In this document: positions 17,880 to 31,934 of the stretch, piece after piece | How the letters are laid out: every line of letters begins with the position of its first letter | Position numbering within the stretch: the stretch's first letter is position 1 | Assembly: GCF_030818935.1 (NCBI RefSeq) | Contig: NZ_JAUTBD010000001.1 | Location: forward strand, 2,294,001 to 2,358,000 | DNA length: 64,000 bases | Source of the DNA: Microbacterium sp. SORGH_AS_1204 | GTDB lineage: Bacteria > Actinomycetota > Actinomycetes > Actinomycetales > Microbacteriaceae | Reading direction: 5' to 3' | Position numbers and translations under genes: made by a program | Notes under the pieces: generated by a model | The model's database searches: none | Seen by the model: only the letters and a program-made list of their open reading frames with translations | Told to the model about the DNA's origin: nothing

Positions 17880-18590
17880 TCAGCCGGGGGCGATGCCCCA
17901 CGACACCAGGAACGCCGCCGCGAGAGCGGCCACCCAGCTCACGAGGCTGCCGATGAGGAAGTACTCCGCGCGGTCGCCGCCGTCGCCGTCGCGCGAGATC
18001 TCGGGAAAGCGCACGATGCCCTTGGCCGCCAGCACGGCCGCGATGAGGGTGTAGGCGCCTGCCAGCGTGAGCGCGAAGACGAGGATGCGCTCCAGCGGTC
18101 CGATGAGCCGGCCACCCTTCAGCGTCGGCGCTGCGGCCTCGTCGGGCGTCTCGCGGGCGCCCATCTCGGAGCGCAGCGCGATGCGCACCACGGCGTTGCC
18201 CGATTCGAGCAGGAAGACCAGGCACCCGATCACGAGCACCACCACATCGGCCGACACGGTCTCGCCCGGTCGATACGACGCCCACAGCTCACCCAGGATG
18301 CCGGGGCGCGCCCGCCCGGGAGCGACCACGACGCACGCCGCGGCGGCGAGCGCCAGTAGCGCGACCGGCCACAGCCCCGCACGGGCGGGTCCCTGCTCGG
18401 GGACCACCCACGTCCAGATCGCGGCGACGGCGACGGCGAGCGCACCGGCGACGACGGCGTCGAGACCCGCCGCCACGACGACGAGCAGAACGCCGGCGAC
18501 CGCGAAAGCCACTCCGCGTCGCGCGCGGATCATCTGACGCAGCAGATCGACCGCGCCCACGGCGAGCAGCAGCAGGCCCGCCGCGATCAT
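17880..18590 (-). CDS. Multipass membrane protein paired with SatD
   Basis: 236 residues with about seven hydrophobic helices and a cytosolic loop RSEMGARETPDEAAAPTLKGG in the middle. I do not recognise a named family. The start ATG at 18590 overlaps the stop of the satD-like gene by 4 bp (ATGA), so the two are translated together and probably act together. The end PEISRDGDGGDRAEYFLIGSLVSWVAALAAA is the most distinctive part and could be used as a search query. Confidence 0.75.
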   Translation of the reverse strand: MIAAGLLLLAVGAVDLLRQMIRARRGVAFAVAGVLLVVVAAGLDAVVAGALAVAVAAIWTWVVPEQGPARAGLWPVALLALAAAACVVVAPGRARPGILGELWASYRPGETVSADVVVLVIGCLVFLLESGNAVVRIALRSEMGARETPDEAAAPTLKGGRLIGPLERILVFALTLAGAYTLIAAVLAAKGIVRFPEISRDGDGGDRAEYFLIGSLVSWVAALAAAFLVSWGIAPG

Positions 18591-19234
18591 GCGCGCGCTC
18601 CCCTCGTCAGCACGGCGAAGCCCTCGACGATCGCGGCCGATCCGGCGGAGGCGAGCGCCTGCGACACCGCCGACTGGCTGATGCCCTCGCCCTCCGCGAG
18701 ATCGCGCTGCGAACGCCCGAGGCACCGCCCGCCGGTCAGACGCCGCGTGCGCTCGCTCATCGCCGAGACGAGCTGATCGCGCGCGAGGGCGTACGCCGTG
18801 GCGATGGTGACGGTATCGACCATGGCGGCATCCTCCCCCTCGGCGGCGGTGATCCACGTGCGCGCGAACGGCGCGGCGCGCTGCTGCATCCGCTCGACGG
18901 TCTCGACGGCCTGGCGCGCCGCCCACCACGCCGGCCCCTCGGGCACGGTGCGGTCGTCGAGGGCGATGGGACGCACCTCGCCCACGCCCACCCCGAAGCG
19001 GCAGTCGATGTCGTCGGGCAGGGCGAGACGCACCAGCAGGAGGGAGGCGAGCGCATCGTCGAGGCGTGCGTACTCCCCCTGCAGTTCGTCACCGACGGTC
19101 GCGGTGAGCGGTCGGCGCGCCACCGGCAGGTCGGTCTGGACGTGCTCGATGACCCGTGCGATCTGCCGCTGGGCGGCGGCGCGATCGTCGAGCCGCCGGG
19201 AAGCGACGATGTCGGCGATCACCGCGACGGTCAT
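18587..19234 (-). CDS. SatD family protein with C-terminal helix-turn-helix
   Basis: 215 residues. The N-terminus VAVIADIVASRRLDDR and TVGDELQG...RFGVGVGEV match SatD, a family named after the streptococcal sat locus with a nucleotide-cyclase-like fold. The C-terminal 60 residues read as a helix-turn-helix (RSQRDLAEGEGISQSAVSQAL). The role is unknown; the HTH suggests a sensor-repressor. TAAGCT at 19241-19246 ends 6 nt before the ATG, so it is leaderless, and the promoter carries a palindrome. It is followed by a coupled membrane protein. Confidence 0.82.
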   Translation of the reverse strand: MTVAVIADIVASRRLDDRAAAQRQIARVIEHVQTDLPVARRPLTATVGDELQGEYARLDDALASLLLVRLALPDDIDCRFGVGVGEVRPIALDDRTVPEGPAWWAARQAVETVERMQQRAAPFARTWITAAEGEDAAMVDTVTIATAYALARDQLVSAMSERTRRLTGGRCLGRSQRDLAEGEGISQSAVSQALASAGSAAIVEGFAVLTRGARA

Positions 19235-19240
19235 GACATA

Positions 19241-19272
19241 AGCTTATCACTTATTTTCTCCGCGTGATAAGC
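19241..19272. promoter_or_regulatory. Palindromic operator over the satD -10 box
   Basis: Arms gcttatcac (19242-19250) and gtgataagc (19264-19272) are perfect inverted repeats with a 13-bp AT-rich spacer. The downstream arm overlaps the -10 hexamer TAAGCT of the satD gene. It is one of the few AT-rich spots in the window, and argH ends 14 bp away. The SatD-like protein has its own HTH, so autorepression is the simplest reading. Confidence 0.7.
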
Positions 19273-19285
19273 AAAAGACTGATAC

Positions 19286-24022
<4,737 letters not shown>

Positions 24023-24026
<4 letters not shown>

Positions 24027-24925
24027 GCGACCACCTCCGTTCCGATTCCCTTGCTGGTGAACAGTTCGACGAGCACCGAGTGCGGTACGCGTCCGTCGAT
24101 GATGGCGGCCGTCGGCACGCCCCCCTCGACCGCGTCGAGGCAGGCCTGCATCTTCGGGATCATTCCCGACTCCAGCTTCGGGAGCATGCCGCGCAGTTCC
24201 GTGGAGGTGAGGTGCGACACGAGCGAGTCACGGTTCGGCCAGTCCGCGTAGAGCCCGGGCACGTCGGTCAGCACGACGAGCTTCTTGGCGTTCAGCGCAA
24301 CGGCCAGCGCCGCGGCGGCGGCATCCGCGTTCACGTTCAACGACGTGCCGGGGTGGTCGAGGTCGGGCGCGATGCTCGAGACGATCGGCACGCGTCCCGC
24401 GGCGAGGTGGTCGAGCACAGGCTGCGGGTCGACGGTGACGACATCGCCCACTCGGCCGAGGTCGTGCTCGACCCCGTCGACGACGACGCCGCGACGGCGC
24501 CCGCCGAACAGGCCGGCATCCTCCCCGCTGAGGCCCGTGGCGAGCGGCCCGTGCGCGTTGACCTTCGCCACGAGCTGTGGGTTGATCTGGCCGGTGAGCA
24601 CCATGCGCACGACGCCGATCGCCTCGGTCGAGGTGACCCGGTAGCCGCCGCGGAACTCGCTGGGGATCTCGAGCCGGTTGAGCATCGACGAGATCTGGGG
24701 ACCGCCGCCGTGCACCACGACGGGCTTGACCCCGACGTAGCGCAGGTAGGCGATGTCGGCGGCGAATGCGTCCTGCAGCTCATCGCTGACCATCGCGTTG
24801 CCGCCGTACTTCACCACCACGACCTGGTCGCGATACTTGCGCACCCACGGCAGCGACTCGACGAGGGTGATCGCCCGTTCGCTGGCTTCGGCCGGATCGG
24901 TGTCTTGGAGGTCGACGTGTGTCAT
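24023..24925 (-). CDS. argB: Acetylglutamate kinase
   Basis: 300 residues: VVKYGGNAM near residue 38, [13 protein letters not shown], and the C-terminal [27 protein letters not shown] blocks of the amino-acid kinase fold. It phosphorylates N-acetylglutamate and is normally the arginine-inhibited step. The start ATG at 24925 overlaps the argJ stop by 4 bp. Confidence 0.97.
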
Positions 24926-26079
24926 GAGGAGTAGGCGCTGTTCTCGTGGACGTACTCGTGCGTGAGGTCGTTCGTGCGGATGGTGGCCGATGCCTCGCCG
25001 ACGCGCAGGTCGACGACGAGGTCGGTCGCGCGCGGCGTGAGGTCGACGTCTTCTCGGGGGCGGTCGGGGCCGCCGGCCGTGCATACGCGCACGCCGTTCA
25101 TCCAGACGTCCACGTCGTACGGGTCGAACGCCGCGTCGGTCGTGCCGATGGCGGCGAGTACGCGGCCCCAGTTCGCGTCATTACCGAAGATCGCGGCCTT
25201 GAACAGGTTGTTCCGCGCGATCGAGCGGCCCACCTCGACGGCGTCGTCCTCGCTCGCGGCGTTGACGACCCGGATGGTGATGTCGTGGCTCGCGCCCTCG
25301 GCGTCGCCCTGCAGCTGCGCGGCGAGGTCGTCGCACACGGCAGTGAGGGCCGCGGCGAACTCGTCGGCCGGAAGGTGGATGCCACTGGCCCCGCTCGCCA
25401 TCAGCGTGACCTGGTCGTTGGTCGACATGCAGCCGTCGGAATCCAGCCGGTCGAAGCTCACGCGCGTGGCGGCGCGGAGCGCGGCATCCGCCTCCGCCGT
25501 GTCGAGAACGACGTCGGTGGTGATCACGACGAGCATCGTGGCCAAGCCCGGTGCGAGCATGCCCGCACCCTTGGCCATGCCGCCGATCGACCAGCCGTCG
25601 CCGACGTGGACGGCGCGCTTGGGCTGGGAGTCGGTGGTCATGATGGCGAGCGACGCGTTCTCGCCGCCGTCGGCGGACAGTGCAGCCACGCCCTCCTCGA
25701 CGCCCTGGAGCACCTTGGCGCGGAACTCCTCGTCACCGGTGCCGATGAGCCCCGTCGAGCACACGACGACGTCGCCCGCCCCGACGCCGAGGAGCTCGGC
25801 GGCTCGTTCGGCGGTCTGATGCGTGGTCTGGAATCCGAACGACCCGGTGAAGCAGTTCGCACCGCCCGAGTTCAGCACCACGGCCTCCACGACACCGTCT
25901 TTCACGACCTGCTCCGACCACAGGATCGGATTGGCCTTCGCACGGTTGGACGTGAAAACGGCGGCGCCCACCTTGAGGGGGCCGCGGTTGACGACGAGGG
26001 CGACGTCACGCGCGCCGGTCGACTTCAGTCCGACGGCGACTCCGGCCGCTTCGAATCCGGCGGGGGCGGTCACACTCAC
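24922..26079 (-). CDS. argJ: Ornithine acetyltransferase / N-acetylglutamate synthase
   Basis: 385 residues. The autocleavage region is [13 protein letters not shown], with cleavage expected between Ala180 and Thr181, the new N-terminal threonine being the nucleophile. It recycles the acetyl group from acetylornithine to glutamate; whether it is mono- or bifunctional cannot be told. The GTG start at 26079 overlaps the argC stop (GTGA). Confidence 0.96.
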   Translation of the reverse strand: MSVTAPAGFEAAGVAVGLKSTGARDVALVVNRGPLKVGAAVFTSNRAKANPILWSEQVVKDGVVEAVVLNSGGANCFTGSFGFQTTHQTAERAAELLGVGAGDVVVCSTGLIGTGDEEFRAKVLQGVEEGVAALSADGGENASLAIMTTDSQPKRAVHVGDGWSIGGMAKGAGMLAPGLATMLVVITTDVVLDTAEADAALRAATRVSFDRLDSDGCMSTNDQVTLMASGASGIHLPADEFAAALTAVCDDLAAQLQGDAEGASHDITIRVVNAASEDDAVEVGRSIARNNLFKAAIFGNDANWGRVLAAIGTTDAAFDPYDVDVWMNGVRVCTAGGPDRPREDVDLTPRATDLVVDLRVGEASATIRTNDLTHEYVHENSAYSS

Positions 26080-27125
26080 GGGGCGACTCCGTTCACGGGG
26101 AGGGCGGTGGTCTCGGCGAGACCCAGCGCGATGTTCATGGACTGCACCGCGGCTCCGGCGGTGCCCTTGACGAGGTTGTCGACCGCGGCGACGACGATGA
26201 CGCGGTTCGCGGCCCGGTCGATCGCGAGACCGAGCGAGGCGATGTTCGCGCCCAGCACGTCGGCCGTGCGCGGGAAGACGCCCGCGGGCAGCAGCTCGAC
26301 GAACGGCTCGTCGGCGTAGGCGGTCTCCCACGCGGCGCGGATCTCGGCATCCGTCGCGTCGCCCTGGATCGGGGCGGTCGAGGTGGCGAGGATGCCGCGC
26401 GCCATCGGCACGAGCACGGGAGTGAAAGAGATGCGGATGCCATCGGCCGGTGCCCCCGCGGCGGCCAGGGCCTGCCGGATCTCGGGAATGTGGCGATGTG
26501 TGCCGCCGACGGCATACGGGTTCGCGGTGCCGAGGATCTCGCTGGCCAGGAGGTTGGTCTTGGCCGCCTTGCCGGCACCGCTCGGGCCGACGGCGAGCAC
26601 CGACACGATGTCGCCCGCGTCGATCACGCCGGCGGCGACACCCGGGGCGAGCGACAGCGCGACGGTGGAGGCGTTGCATCCCGGTGCGGCGATGCGCGTC
26701 GCGCCGCGAAGGTGCTCGCGCTGCTTGACGCCGTCGACGCTGAGTTCGGGTACGCCGTACGCCCACGGCTCGGGGTGCTCCCCGCCGTAGAAGGCCGCCC
26801 AGTCGTCGGGCGAGGTGAGCCGGTGGTCGGCGCCGGCATCGATGACGAGCGGGGTGTCGGCCAGGGCATCGGTGTATTGCGCCGACTGTCCGTGCGGGAG
26901 GGCGAGGAAGACCACGTCGTGCCCGGCGAGCACCTCGGGCGTGGTGGCCTGCAACTCGAGGTGCGCGAGCGAACGCAGGTGCGGCTGATGGGCGACGAGG
27001 GGCTGGCCGGCGCTGGAGTGCGCGGTGACCGTGCGGACCTCGACATCGGGGTGGGCGGCGAGCAGGCGCAGGATCTCGCCGCCCGCGTAGCCGGAAGCGC
27101 CGGAGACGGCGACCGAGAGGGTCAT
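26076..27125 (-). CDS. argC: N-acetyl-gamma-glutamyl-phosphate reductase
   Basis: 349 residues. [15 protein letters not shown] is the NADP-binding N-terminus; PGCNAST carries the catalytic Cys150. First gene of the arg operon. A TAAGGT hexamer (27132-27137) ends 6 nt before the ATG, so a leaderless promoter is possible; alternatively AAGG acts as a weak ribosome site on a transcript that begins at the leader ORF at 27302. Confidence 0.97.
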   Translation of the reverse strand: MTLSVAVSGASGYAGGEILRLLAAHPDVEVRTVTAHSSAGQPLVAHQPHLRSLAHLELQATTPEVLAGHDVVFLALPHGQSAQYTDALADTPLVIDAGADHRLTSPDDWAAFYGGEHPEPWAYGVPELSVDGVKQREHLRGATRIAAPGCNASTVALSLAPGVAAGVIDAGDIVSVLAVGPSGAGKAAKTNLLASEILGTANPYAVGGTHRHIPEIRQALAAAGAPADGIRISFTPVLVPMARGILATSTAPIQGDATDAEIRAAWETAYADEPFVELLPAGVFPRTADVLGANIASLGLAIDRAANRVIVVAAVDNLVKGTAGAAVQSMNIALGLAETTALPVNGVAP

Positions 27126-27302
27126 GTTTCTACCTTAGGAGTCGGGACTGTGCTGTATCAGCGTGAACCGGGGCGGCGACGCCCGCATGCCCGACCGTCG
27201 GCGGGTTTACGAGGTCGCCGAGAGTCGGCGCGTGACCCGACGTCGACGCTCGCCACCGGTGCTCACGAAGAGCTCCTCGGTGCGCACGGTGTTCGACGAC
27301 AT
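27126..27302 (-). promoter_or_regulatory. Possible attenuator between leader ORF and argC
   Basis: Reading the minus strand, segment 1 CGCCGA and segment 2 TCGGCG form a perfect 6-bp hairpin with a CTC loop (27216-27230) inside the last codons of the leader ORF. Segment 3 GCCGAC (27197-27202) can pair with segment 2 or with segment 4 GTCGGGC (27189-27195). A further GC hairpin GGGCG/CGCCC sits near 27171-27184. So mutually exclusive 1:2 versus 2:3 versus 3:4 pairings exist, as expected for ribosome-controlled attenuation. No U tract follows. Confidence 0.5.
27207..27302 (-). CDS. Putative 31-aa arginine-rich leader peptide upstream of argC
   Basis: The ORF MSSNTVRTEELFVSTGGE then RRRRVTRRLSATS ends 81 bp before argC. 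Six of eight consecutive residues near its end are arginine (codons CGT, CGA, CGT, CGG, then CGC, CGA after Val-Thr), including CGA and CGT, which are scarce in this GC-rich genome. TACCCT (27309-27314) lies exactly 6 nt before the ATG with a TTTGCC-like -35 box, so it looks leaderless and really transcribed. By analogy to trp, leu and cys leader peptides it could stall when arginyl-tRNA is low. This is inference; it could be a plain short protein. Confidence 0.6.
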   Translation of the reverse strand: MSSNTVRTEELFVSTGGERRRRVTRRLSATS

Positions 27303-27308
27303 GTGGCG

Positions 27309-27339
27309 AGGGTAGCGGCCCCGCGGGCAGACGGGCAAA
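27309..27339 (-). promoter_or_regulatory. Promoter of the arg leader ORF
   Basis: On the minus strand, -35-like TTTGCC at 27334-27339 and -10 TACCCT at 27309-27314 are separated by 19 bp. The -10 box ends 6 nt before the leader ATG, the same geometry as other leaderless starts in the window. Confidence 0.6.
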
Positions 27340-27366
27340 TCGACCCGTTCGCTTCCGGGTGGCTCA

Positions 27367-27408
27367 ACGCCGAAGCGCCGCGCGGCGGACCGTGCGGCGC
27401 TTCGGCGT
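27367..27408 (-). terminator. Terminator of pheST
   Basis: A perfect 15-bp inverted repeat (27367-27381 with 27394-27408) with a 12-nt loop, 9 bp after the pheT stop. The inner stem cgaagcgccgc/gcggcgcttcg is identical to that of the ribonuclease J terminator at 63598-63629. Confidence 0.85.
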
Positions 27409-27417
27409 GGAGAGAGC

Positions 27418-29928
27418 TCAGTCGCGGATCGCCGCGCCGAAACGGTCGGCGGCGACGGCGACACCGGCGAGCTTCGCCTCGGTGGCCTCGGCCGCGGTGA
27501 GCGTGCGGTCGTCGGCGCGGAACCGCAGCGCGAACGTCAGACTCTTCGCGCCCTCGGCGAGGCCCGGCCCGCGGTAGTCGTCGACCAGGCGGGCACCTTC
27601 GAGCAGCGGTGCGCCACCCTCCAGCAGCGCCGCCCGCACGGCACCCGCCGACACCTCGACGGGCAGGGTCAGCGAGACATCCTGCGTGGCGGCGGGGAAC
27701 CCGGAGAGGGATGCCGCGACCACGCGCGCCTGGGCGAGCTCGAGCATCGCGTCGAGGTCGAGCTCGGCCACGAGCACACGACCCGGCAGGTCGGCGGCCG
27801 CCGAGACGGCGGGCAGCAGTTCGCCGACGTAGCCGATGTCGGCCCCTCCGGCGAGCACGCGCGCCGTGCGCCCCGGGTGCAGGGCGGCGCGCTGCGCCTG
27901 CACGAGCTCGATGTCGAGACCGGCAGCCGCAGCCAGCACGCGCACGGCGTCGACGGCGTCCGCGAGGTCGGCCGCGATCGCCGCCTGCCCGGGCTGCTTC
28001 GGCACGGTGTGTCCGGTGAGCAGCACGGCGACGTGCCGCCGCTGCGGCGGGATCGAGGCATCGAGAGCCGCGAGCGTCGCGGCATCCGGACGCACCGCCA
28101 GCGGCGGCACCGACGCGGTGCCGTACTGCACGCCGGGCTTGGGCAGGAACACGGTTCCGACCTCGAACAGCGCGAGGTCGACGATGCCGCGCGAGACGTT
28201 GCGGTGCGCCACCTGCAGAAGCGCCGGCACGAGCGAGCGTCGCAGGAACGGCGCGAGACCGTCGAGGGGGTTCGCGAGCTTGACGCTGGGCAGCGTGTCA
28301 CCCGACGGCGAACCGTGCAGGGCGTTCTGCTCCTCGGTCGTGAACGGGAACGACGGCGTCTCGACGAAACCCGCGGCGGCCAGGGCGTTCGACACGCGAC
28401 GACGCCCCTGCTGCGCGGCGGTGAGGCCGCGACCCGACGGCGGGGTCGGCAGCACCGACGGAATGCGGTCGTAGCCCTCGATGCGCGCGACCTCTTCGGC
28501 CAGGGTCCACTTGTCGGTGAGGTCGGGGCGCCACGACGGCGCGGTCACGGCCCAGCCGCCGTCGCGCTGCTCGACCGTGCAGCCGATGAGCTGCAGCGCC
28601 GACACGGTCTCGTCGTCGGTGTAGTCGACGCCGATCAGGCCCGACACGAAGCCGGCGGGGAGCGTGATCGCTTCGCGGCGGTAGGTCGAGCCCAGCGAGC
28701 CGCCCAGCTCGGTGTCGAGCGTGCCGCCGGCCAGCTCCACCATCAGCGACGCCACGCGCTCGGCGGCCACATAGGGGACGAGCGGGTCGACACCGCGCTC
28801 GAAGCGGCGGGAGGCCTCGGACGGCAGCTTGTGCCGACGCGCGGTGCGCGCGATCGAGACCTGGTCGAACGTCGCCGCCTCGATGAGCACGTTGCGGGTC
28901 GCGTCGCTCATCTCGGTGGGGCCGCCGCCCATGACGCCGGCGAGGCCGATCGGCCCCGACTCGTCGGTGATCAGCAGGTCTTCGGCGTTCAGCGTCCGCA
29001 CCTGACCGTCGAGCGTCTCGAGCTTCTCGCCCTGCTCGGCACGACGCACCGTGATACCGCCCTGCAGGCGATCGAGGTCGTAACCGTGGATCGGCTGGCC
29101 CAGCTCGAGCATCACGTAGTTGGTGATGTCGATGAGCACGCCGAGCGAGCGGATGCCCGCCAGCGACAGGCGCGTGATCATCCACGGCGGGGTCGGGCGC
29201 GAGGGGTCGACGTCGCGGACGATGCGCGCCACGAACTCGGTGGCGCCGTTGCGACCGCGGATGGGCGCCCGGTCGTCGACCGTGATCGGGAAGCCCGCGG
29301 GCGTGCGTGACACGGCGTCGTCGTGGCCCGCACCCGGGTCGCGGTAGTCGGCGCCGGTGGCGTGCGAGTACTCGCGCGCCACGCCGCGCAGCGACAGGGC
29401 GTAGCCGCGGTCGGGCGTGACGTTGATCTCGACGGCGAGGTCGTCGAGACCCAGCAGCGCGATGGCATCCGTTCCGACGGGCGCGTCGATCCCGAGGTCG
29501 ACCAGACGCAGGATGCCGGAGTGCTCGCTGCCGAGACCCAGTTCCTTCGCGGAGGCGATCATGCCGTCGGAGACGTGCCCGTAGGTCTTGCGCGCCGCGA
29601 TCGGGAACGGCCCGGGCAGCACGGAGCCGGGGAGGGTCACCACGACCTTGTCGCCGGCGAAGAAGTTGCCGGCGCCGCAGACAATGCCGCGCACTCCCCC
29701 GTGCTCGTCGCCGACGTCGACCTGGCACCACCGGATGGTCTTGCCGTTCGACTGGGGCTCGGGGGTGAACTTCTTCACTTCGCCGACGACGATGGGGCCG
29801 GACAGCTCGAAGCGGTGCACGTCTTCTTCTTCGAAGCCGACGGACACCAGCGCCGCGAGGACGTCTTCCGGCGTGGCCTCGACGGGCACGTCGACGTACT
29901 CGCGCAGCCAAGAGAGCGGGACGCGCAT
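27418..29928 (-). CDS. pheT: Phenylalanyl-tRNA synthetase beta subunit
   Basis: 836 residues in the standard order: a tRNA-binding (EMAP-like) domain at about 40-160, the B3/B4 editing region with GVMGG, B5 domains, the catalytic-like core, and a ferredoxin-fold anticodon-binding domain at the end (FPAATQDVSL...DDRTLTAAEA). It forms the alpha2-beta2 enzyme with PheS. The start ATG overlaps the pheS stop (TGATG). Confidence 0.98.
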   Translation of the reverse strand: MRVPLSWLREYVDVPVEATPEDVLAALVSVGFEEEDVHRFELSGPIVVGEVKKFTPEPQSNGKTIRWCQVDVGDEHGGVRGIVCGAGNFFAGDKVVVTLPGSVLPGPFPIAARKTYGHVSDGMIASAKELGLGSEHSGILRLVDLGIDAPVGTDAIALLGLDDLAVEINVTPDRGYALSLRGVAREYSHATGADYRDPGAGHDDAVSRTPAGFPITVDDRAPIRGRNGATEFVARIVRDVDPSRPTPPWMITRLSLAGIRSLGVLIDITNYVMLELGQPIHGYDLDRLQGGITVRRAEQGEKLETLDGQVRTLNAEDLLITDESGPIGLAGVMGGGPTEMSDATRNVLIEAATFDQVSIARTARRHKLPSEASRRFERGVDPLVPYVAAERVASLMVELAGGTLDTELGGSLGSTYRREAITLPAGFVSGLIGVDYTDDETVSALQLIGCTVEQRDGGWAVTAPSWRPDLTDKWTLAEEVARIEGYDRIPSVLPTPPSGRGLTAAQQGRRRVSNALAAAGFVETPSFPFTTEEQNALHGSPSGDTLPSVKLANPLDGLAPFLRRSLVPALLQVAHRNVSRGIVDLALFEVGTVFLPKPGVQYGTASVPPLAVRPDAATLAALDASIPPQRRHVAVLLTGHTVPKQPGQAAIAADLADAVDAVRVLAAAAGLDIELVQAQRAALHPGRTARVLAGGADIGYVGELLPAVSAAADLPGRVLVAELDLDAMLELAQARVVAASLSGFPAATQDVSLTLPVEVSAGAVRAALLEGGAPLLEGARLVDDYRGPGLAEGAKSLTFALRFRADDRTLTAAEATEAKLAGVAVAADRFGAAIRD

Positions 29929-30968
29929 CAGACCACCATTCCGAACTGCTCACTGAAACGGACATCGCCCTCGGCCATGTCGCGCATGTCTTGCACGTCG
30001 CTGCGGAACATGAGCGTGCGCTCGATGCCCATGCCGAAGGCGAAGCCCGAGTACTCCTCGGGGTCGATGCCGGCGGCCCGCAGGACGTTGGGGTTCACCA
30101 TGCCGCAGCCGCCCCACTCGATCCAGCGCGCCCCGCCCTTGAAGGTGGGATGCCACAGGTCGAGCTCGGCGCTCGGCTCGGTGAACGGGAAGAAGTTGGC
30201 GCGGAAACGCGTCTTGGCCTCGGGTCCGAACAGCACGCGCGCGGCGTGGTCGAGGGTTCCCTTGAGGTGGGCCATGGTGATGCCCTTGTCGACGACGAGG
30301 CCCTCGAACTGCGTGAACACCGGCAGATGCGTCGCGTCGAACTCGTCGGTGCGGTAGACACGGCCCGGGCACAGCACGTAGATCGGCAGGTCGCGCTCGA
30401 GCATGGAGCGCACCTGCACGGGGCTCGTGTGCGTGCGCAGCACGAGGTGACGGGCGACCGGGTCGACGAAGAACGTGTCCTGCATCTGACGCGCGGGGTG
30501 ATCGACGTCGAAGTTCAGCGCGTCGAAGTTGAACCACTCGTGCTCGAGCTCGGGGCCCTCGGCGATCTCCCACCCCATGCCGACGAAGATGTCGGAGACC
30601 TGCTCCTGCAGGAGCGAGATCGGATGCCGTGCACCCACCCGCGCGCGCTGCGGGAGCGCCGTGACGTCGATGCGTTCGGCCTCGAGCTGCGCGGCCGTCT
30701 CGGCTTCGGCGAGCTCTCTCTCGCGGGCGGCGAGCGCCTGGTTGACCTGGCCGCGGGCCTGGCCGACGAGCTTGCCGAACGCGGCCTTCTGGTCGGGGGC
30801 GACGTGGCGCATCTGGGCGTTCAGCCGCGCGAGGGCGGACTGCTCACCGGTGTGCGCGGAACGGGCGGCTTTCAGCTCGGCCGTGGTCGCGGCGGCGGCG
30901 ATGGCGGCAAGCGCCTCATCGACCGCGCCGGCGACGGCCTCGGGGGTGATCTCGGGTGCGTCGGACAC
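29928..30968 (-). CDS. pheS: Phenylalanyl-tRNA synthetase alpha subunit
   Basis: 346 residues of class II synthetase: an N-terminal coiled coil, HPISLLQEQVSDIF, then motif 2 (TRFRANFFPFTEPSAELD) and the GCGMVNPNVL / GFAFGMGIERTLM motif 3. The start is GTG at 30968, 8 nt after a TAGACT hexamer. The promoter lies directly against the glu-operon terminator. Confidence 0.98.
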   Translation of the reverse strand: MSDAPEITPEAVAGAVDEALAAIAAAATTAELKAARSAHTGEQSALARLNAQMRHVAPDQKAAFGKLVGQARGQVNQALAARERELAEAETAAQLEAERIDVTALPQRARVGARHPISLLQEQVSDIFVGMGWEIAEGPELEHEWFNFDALNFDVDHPARQMQDTFFVDPVARHLVLRTHTSPVQVRSMLERDLPIYVLCPGRVYRTDEFDATHLPVFTQFEGLVVDKGITMAHLKGTLDHAARVLFGPEAKTRFRANFFPFTEPSAELDLWHPTFKGGARWIEWGGCGMVNPNVLRAAGIDPEEYSGFAFGMGIERTLMFRSDVQDMRDMAEGDVRFSEQFGMVV

Positions 30969-30981
30969 GAGATGAGAGTCT

Positions 30982-31015
30982 ACCGACGGGCGGGGACACT
31001 CCCCCGCCCGTCGGT
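30982..31015 (-). terminator. Terminator of gluABCD abutting the pheS promoter
   Basis: accgacgggcgggg (30982-30995) pairs perfectly with ccccgcccgtcggt (31002-31015), 5 bp after the gluD stop. Its left arm starts at the last base of the pheS -10 box (30977-30982), so the hairpin occupies the spacer and -35 region of the pheS promoter. Confidence 0.8.
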
Positions 31016-31019
31016 CGCG

Positions 31020-31934
31020 TCACAGACCGCTGGAGTCGAACTTGCCGACGCCGCGCTGCGCCGCGATCAGCTCGGTGTCGGTGCCGGTCTGCCCCGGAGG
31101 TTGCGCACCGGCCACGCGGGCCCCCTTCGGCGATCGACGCAGACCGATCTCGACCCGATGCGCCGTGTACGACAGCGCGAGACACATGGCGACGTAGATG
31201 ACGCTGGCCACCATCGCCGCGGGGATCAACGGCGACCCGTACTCGCCGTTCGACCCGAGCAGGCGCGCGAAGTACAGCAACTCCGGGTACGTGATGATGA
31301 AGCCGAGCGCGGTGTCCTTCAGGGTCACGACGAGCTGCGCGATGATGACCGGCAGCATCGCGCGGATCGCCTGCGGGAGCAGGATCAGACGCAGGACTCC
31401 CGACTTGCGCAGACCGACCGCATAACCGGCCTCGCTCTGACCGCGAGGCAGGGCTTCGACGCCGGCGCGGATGACCTCGGAAAGGACCGAGCCGTTGTAC
31501 GCGATGAGCGCGATGACGACAGCCCAGTACGACGACATCTTGATGCCGATGACCGGGAGCCCGTAGTACAGCAGCAGCATGAAGATGAGGACCGGGATGG
31601 CGCGGAGGATCTCGACGACCCATCCGACCGGCATCCGGACCCAGGCGTGATCCGACAGGCGTCCGATGGCGAGGACGAACCCGAGGACCAGGGCGCCGAC
31701 GGCGGCGACGGCGAATGCGGCGAGAGTGGCGAGGGTCGCCTCGCCGAAGCGCACCCAGATGGCGCTGTAGGTGAAGACGTTCCACTTCGCGGCCGAGAAC
31801 TGTCCGGTGTCGATGAAGCGCCAGACGACGAAGCCGATGATGGCCGCGACGACAGCCAGTGTGATGACGCCGAGGATGCGATTGCGCAGCTGCGCCCGGG
31901 GGCCGGGGACGTCGTAGAGGACCGAGGAGCTCAT
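31020..31934 (-). CDS. gluD: Glutamate ABC transporter permease GluD-type
   Basis: 304 residues with five to six helices and the permease signature EVIRAGVEALPRGQSEAGYAVGLRKSG (EAA loop) plus KDTALGFIITYPELLYFA. Belongs to the polar amino-acid (HisM/GluD) permease family and forms a heterodimeric channel with the preceding permease. The start ATG 31934 overlaps the gluC stop by 4 bp. Confidence 0.93.
   Translation of the reverse strand: MSSSVLYDVPGPRAQLRNRILGVITLAVVAAIIGFVVWRFIDTGQFSAAKWNVFTYSAIWVRFGEATLATLAAFAVAAVGALVLGFVLAIGRLSDHAWVRMPVGWVVEILRAIPVLIFMLLLYYGLPVIGIKMSSYWAVVIALIAYNGSVLSEVIRAGVEALPRGQSEAGYAVGLRKSGVLRLILLPQAIRAMLPVIIAQLVVTLKDTALGFIITYPELLYFARLLGSNGEYGSPLIPAAMVASVIYVAMCLALSYTAHRVEIGLRRSPKGARVAGAQPPGQTGTDTELIAAQRGVGKFDSSGL

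Noticed and set aside
27126..27180. ARG box (ArgR operator) upstream of argC
   Set aside because: I saw no convincing AT-rich 18-bp palindrome of the ArgR type in this GC-rich stretch.
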